From NCBI GenBank assembly GCA_022353185.1, contig JAKRWB010000474.1:1-6813 (forward strand): a stretch of 6,813 nt of DNA, read 5' to 3'. The position numbers and the translations under genes are program-made. Position 1 is the stretch's first letter; every line of letters starts with the position of its first letter. Below are positions 4,136-6,813 of this stretch, in pieces. The DNA comes from ANME-2 cluster archaeon (lineage in GTDB: Archaea; Halobacteriota; Methanosarcinia; Methanosarcinales; Methanocomedenaceae). The notes beneath the pieces were generated by a model. That model was given only the letters and a program-made list of their open reading frames with translations, was not told where the DNA came from and searched no databases.

Positions 4136-6767
4136 TGTGTTCTTGCACCTGTTTTTTCAGTTTGGATAGGGCGTTAAGTGCATCCAGTGGGGTCATATTG
4201 TCCACATCCATCTCTCCCAGTGTCTCAATCACCGGGTGGGGCGGCTGGAGCGGCGGGGTTTCACTGCCGGCCGGGTCGAACAGCATTAACTGGGTGTATG
4301 TTGCGTTGCGTTTTCCTTTGTGGCCAAGGCTCTCACTCTCCACTTCATTTAATATTTCCTTAGCCCTCTGGGTAACTTTCAGCGGTACACCGGCCAGTCT
4401 TGCCACATGGATACCGTAACTCTTGTCAGTAGCTCCCGGCACGATCTTTCGCAGGAACACCAGGTCGTGTCCTTCTTCCTTTACCGCAATGTGGTAGTTC
4501 CTGACCCGCTTAAAGCTGCCTTCCAGGCTGGTCAACTGGTGATAATGGGTGGCGAACAAGGACCGCACCCCTACCCTGCCCCTATTGTGGATGAACTCCA
4601 CCACGGCCCTGGCAATGCTGTAACCGTCAAAGGTGCTGGTGCCCCTGCCGATCTCATCCAGAAGAATGAGGCTTTTTGGCGTGGCATTGTTCAGGATATT
4701 GGCCAGTTCCACCATCTCTATCATGAAAGTGCTCTGTCCGCTGGCCAGGTCGTCGAATGCCCCAACCCTGGTGAATACCCTATCCACAATACCAATCGAG
4801 GCGTATAATGCAGGCACAAAACATCCTATCTGTGCCATGATGACGATAAGGGCTGTCTGGCGCATGTAGGTGGATTTGCCTGCCATGTTTGGGCCGGTGA
4901 GGAGCAGGAACTGGTCACTGTCGCAGTCCATGTGGGTGTCGTTGGGTACAAACCCGCCCGGTACCGAGTACTCCACTACAGGGTGCCGACCGTCCCGGAT
5001 TAAGATGCTGCACCCGTCGTTTATTTCGGGCCTGATATAATTGTTATTCACTGCTACGTCTGCCAGGTTTGTGAGGACATCCAGTTTACCAATGAGCCCT
5101 GCCGTTTCCTGTAGTGCAGATGCCTGTGCTGCGATGAGTCCGGTTATTTCGGTGAACAGGTCGTATTCCAGTGCCACCCGTCTGTCATTGGCAGAGAGTA
5201 TCATTGCCTCCTTTTCCTTTAACTCGGGTGTGTAGAAGCGCTCAGCATTGGCAGTGGTTTGCTTCCTGATATATTCATCCGGCACATGGGACTGGTTGGA
5301 TTTTGTCACTTCAATGAAGTATCCGAACACTCTATTATATGCAATTTTCAGGGACTTGATGCCAGTACGCTCCCTCTCATGCTGCTGTAGTTTTGCTACC
5401 CATTCCTTGCCGTGTGCAGACATGTCGTTCAACTCGTCCAGTTGGGCATTATATCCGGGTTTTATTATTTTACCTTCCCGAAGCGATACCGGGGGCTCGT
5501 CTATAATGGAACGCTCAAGCAGGGTGGTAAGGTCAGCAAAATCGTTGAGTTCTTCCTGGATGGACATGAGCAGGTCTGATTTGATGCTGCCGCCTTGCAG
5601 TGCGGATTTGAGCTGGGGCAGGGCGGTAAGTGATGTTCGAAGGGCCACCAGGTCGCGGGCATTGGCGTTTCCGTAAACGATACGCCCGGTGAGCCGCTCC
5701 ATGTCCCGGATTCCTTTGAGAAGCGAGCGGAGGTCATAGCGCAGCAGGGTGTTTTGTGAAATTTCTTCCACACTGTCCAGCCTGCGGTTGATGTCACTTA
5801 CGGATATAAGGGGCTGGAGCAGCCATTTGCTAAGCAGCCGGGACCCCATCGGTGTGCTGGTATGGTTTAGTACTCTGAGCAATGAGGAATCGGCAGAGCC
5901 ATCACGAACATTCTTGACCAGTTCCAGATTTCGCAGGGTGATGGAGTCAAGCACCATGAACTGGTTCTCGAAATACATTCTGGGAGTCTGGATGTGGTCC
6001 AGTTCCCTCATCTGGGTTTCCTCCACATAGGCCAATGCGGCGCCTGAGGCTGCAGTGGCGGCAGGCAGGTCTTCCAGTCCCATGCCCTCGAGGGTGGTGG
6101 CACCGAAGTGGTCAAGAAGGCGGTGCCTGGCGATACCAGGTTCGAAGGCGTCTGCATCGTACTGGTGGATAATTAGCTTCAAGTTCTCTTTCAGCCTGGC
6201 CGTAAGGTGGCTATCAATGTACAGTTCGGGTGGCACAATGCATTCGGCCGGGCGCATCCTGGCGGCTTCACTTACGACAGCGTCATATGTCTCTTCGCCG
6301 TTTACCTGGGTGGTCATGAACTCGCCAGTAGAGATGTCAATGAACGAGACACCGAATTGTTTATTCGAGCGAGCCACAGCCATCAGGTAATTGCTGCCCG
6401 AGTCCGAGAACATGGACGAGTCCATGGCAGTACCGGGAGTGACCACCCTTACCACGCCCCGTTTGACAATACCTTTGGCCTTTTTAGGGTCCTCAAGTTG
6501 CTCGCAGATTGCCACTTTGTAGCCTTTTTTTATCAGGCGGGGCAGGTATGAGTCCAGTGCGTGGTAAGGTATGCCTGCCAGCGGCATTTTGTCCCCTTCT
6601 TTGTCCTTACCCCTGGTGGTAAGGGTAATGTCCAGTTCCTTTGCCATGGTGGCAGCGTCCTCGCCAAATGACTCATAGAAGTCACCCATACGGAACATGA
6701 TGAGGGCATCGGGATGCTGCTGCTTGGCATCGTAGTACTGGCGCATGGCAGGGGTGAGTTTTTCCAT
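4122..6767 (-). CDS. mutS: DNA mismatch repair ATPase MutS
   Basis: MutS scans DNA, binds mismatches and, with ATP, forms a sliding clamp that recruits MutL. The 881-residue protein is full length. Domain I holds the mismatch-reading Phe30-Tyr31-Glu32 in GDFYESF. The connector, lever and clamp domains follow (about 130-560). The ABC-type ATPase carries Walker A GPNMAGKST at 625-633, a signature SGQST at 676-680, Walker B LILLDEIGRGTSTFDG at 700-715 and the HYH switch at 741-743. The C-terminal tail has QLMLF at 826-830, matching the bacterial beta-clamp motif QLxLF, and DNMTPLDALNALSKLK at about 856-871, like the bacterial MutS oligomerisation helix. This is a bacterial-type MutS1, known in Methanosarcinales and some other archaea and generally explained by ancient transfer from bacteria. 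The start is ATG at 6765-6767, with GGAG about nine bases upstream. The promoter is probably at or beyond the right edge. Confidence 0.97.
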   Translation of the reverse strand: MEKLTPAMRQYYDAKQQHPDALIMFRMGDFYESFGEDAATMAKELDITLTTRGKDKEGDKMPLAGIPYHALDSYLPRLIKKGYKVAICEQLEDPKKAKGIVKRGVVRVVTPGTAMDSSMFSDSGSNYLMAVARSNKQFGVSFIDISTGEFMTTQVNGEETYDAVVSEAARMRPAECIVPPELYIDSHLTARLKENLKLIIHQYDADAFEPGIARHRLLDHFGATTLEGMGLEDLPAATAASGAALAYVEETQMRELDHIQTPRMYFENQFMVLDSITLRNLELVKNVRDGSADSSLLRVLNHTSTPMGSRLLSKWLLQPLISVSDINRRLDSVEEISQNTLLRYDLRSLLKGIRDMERLTGRIVYGNANARDLVALRTSLTALPQLKSALQGGSIKSDLLMSIQEELNDFADLTTLLERSIIDEPPVSLREGKIIKPGYNAQLDELNDMSAHGKEWVAKLQQHERERTGIKSLKIAYNRVFGYFIEVTKSNQSHVPDEYIRKQTTANAERFYTPELKEKEAMILSANDRRVALEYDLFTEITGLIAAQASALQETAGLIGKLDVLTNLADVAVNNNYIRPEINDGCSILIRDGRHPVVEYSVPGGFVPNDTHMDCDSDQFLLLTGPNMAGKSTYMRQTALIVIMAQIGCFVPALYASIGIVDRVFTRVGAFDDLASGQSTFMIEMVELANILNNATPKSLILLDEIGRGTSTFDGYSIARAVVEFIHNRGRVGVRSLFATHYHQLTSLEGSFKRVRNYHIAVKEEGHDLVFLRKIVPGATDKSYGIHVARLAGVPLKVTQRAKEILNEVESESLGHKGKRNATYTQLMLFDPAGSETPPLQPPHPVIETLGEMDVDNMTPLDALNALSKLKKQVQEHNDNE

Positions 6768-6813
6768 TGGGTTGGGCTCCGGTTGGATGGTAATTGTGTG
6801 AGGGGTATGTATT

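Noticed and set aside
3696..4169. Plus-strand open frame of 157 codons opposite the mutL ATPase domain
   Set aside because: It lies fully antisense to a well-supported mutL with all motifs in place. Its product is a low-complexity Ser/Leu/Thr mix with no recognisable motif.
5248..5676. Plus-strand open frame of 142 codons opposite mutS
   Set aside because: Antisense shadow of mutS with a Ser/Arg-rich product and no motif or ribosome binding site. The same holds for the plus-strand frames at 4407-4808, 6055-6390 and 6207-6551.

Overview
The window looks like a piece of an archaeal chromosome, most likely from a methanogen or ANME relative of the Methanosarcinales. Three things point to an archaeon: a tRNA-Ala gene split by an intron with a bulge-helix-bulge splice motif, no encoded CCA on that tRNA, and a tyrosine recombinase of the archaeal type with a C-terminal zinc ribbon. 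Bacterial-type MutS and MutL are known in Methanosarcinales and a few other euryarchaeal groups, which fits. The order-level placement is inference from remembered families, not a database result. All supported genes lie on the minus strand, so the transcribed order runs from right to left.

Right and centre (about 6813 to 1731): mutS, mutL and a marC-family membrane protein gene form a compact block. mutS and mutL overlap by 14 bases, and mutL is followed after 32 bases by marC, so co-transcription is likely. MutS recognises the mismatch. MutL carries an ATPase domain and an intact C-terminal endonuclease motif, so it can nick the DNA itself and no MutH is needed. The role of the MarC protein is unknown, and nothing in its sequence ties it to repair.

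Middle (about 1730 to 1516): a short spacer with a plausible BRE/TATA promoter leads into tRNA-Ala(GGC). The 33-base intron sits at the canonical 37/38 position.

Left (about 1515 to 1): directly 3' of the tRNA lies a tyrosine integrase that keeps its catalytic domain and zinc ribbon but has lost its N-terminal DNA-binding domain. Recognisable in-frame homology runs upstream of its only start codon into stop codons. Next come about 470 bases of AT-rich DNA without a convincing gene, holding one strong hairpin. The first 41 codons of an unrecognised gene, with a perfect AGGAGG ribosome binding site, then run off the left edge. The tRNA plus decayed integrase is the usual mark of an element that once integrated at a tRNA gene. 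No second attachment-site copy is visible here.

I found no CRISPR array, complete insertion sequence, rRNA or clearly new multi-gene system. The points most worth a second look are the tRNA-Ala intron, the integrase remnant beside it, and a bacterial clamp-binding motif kept in MutS although archaea use PCNA.
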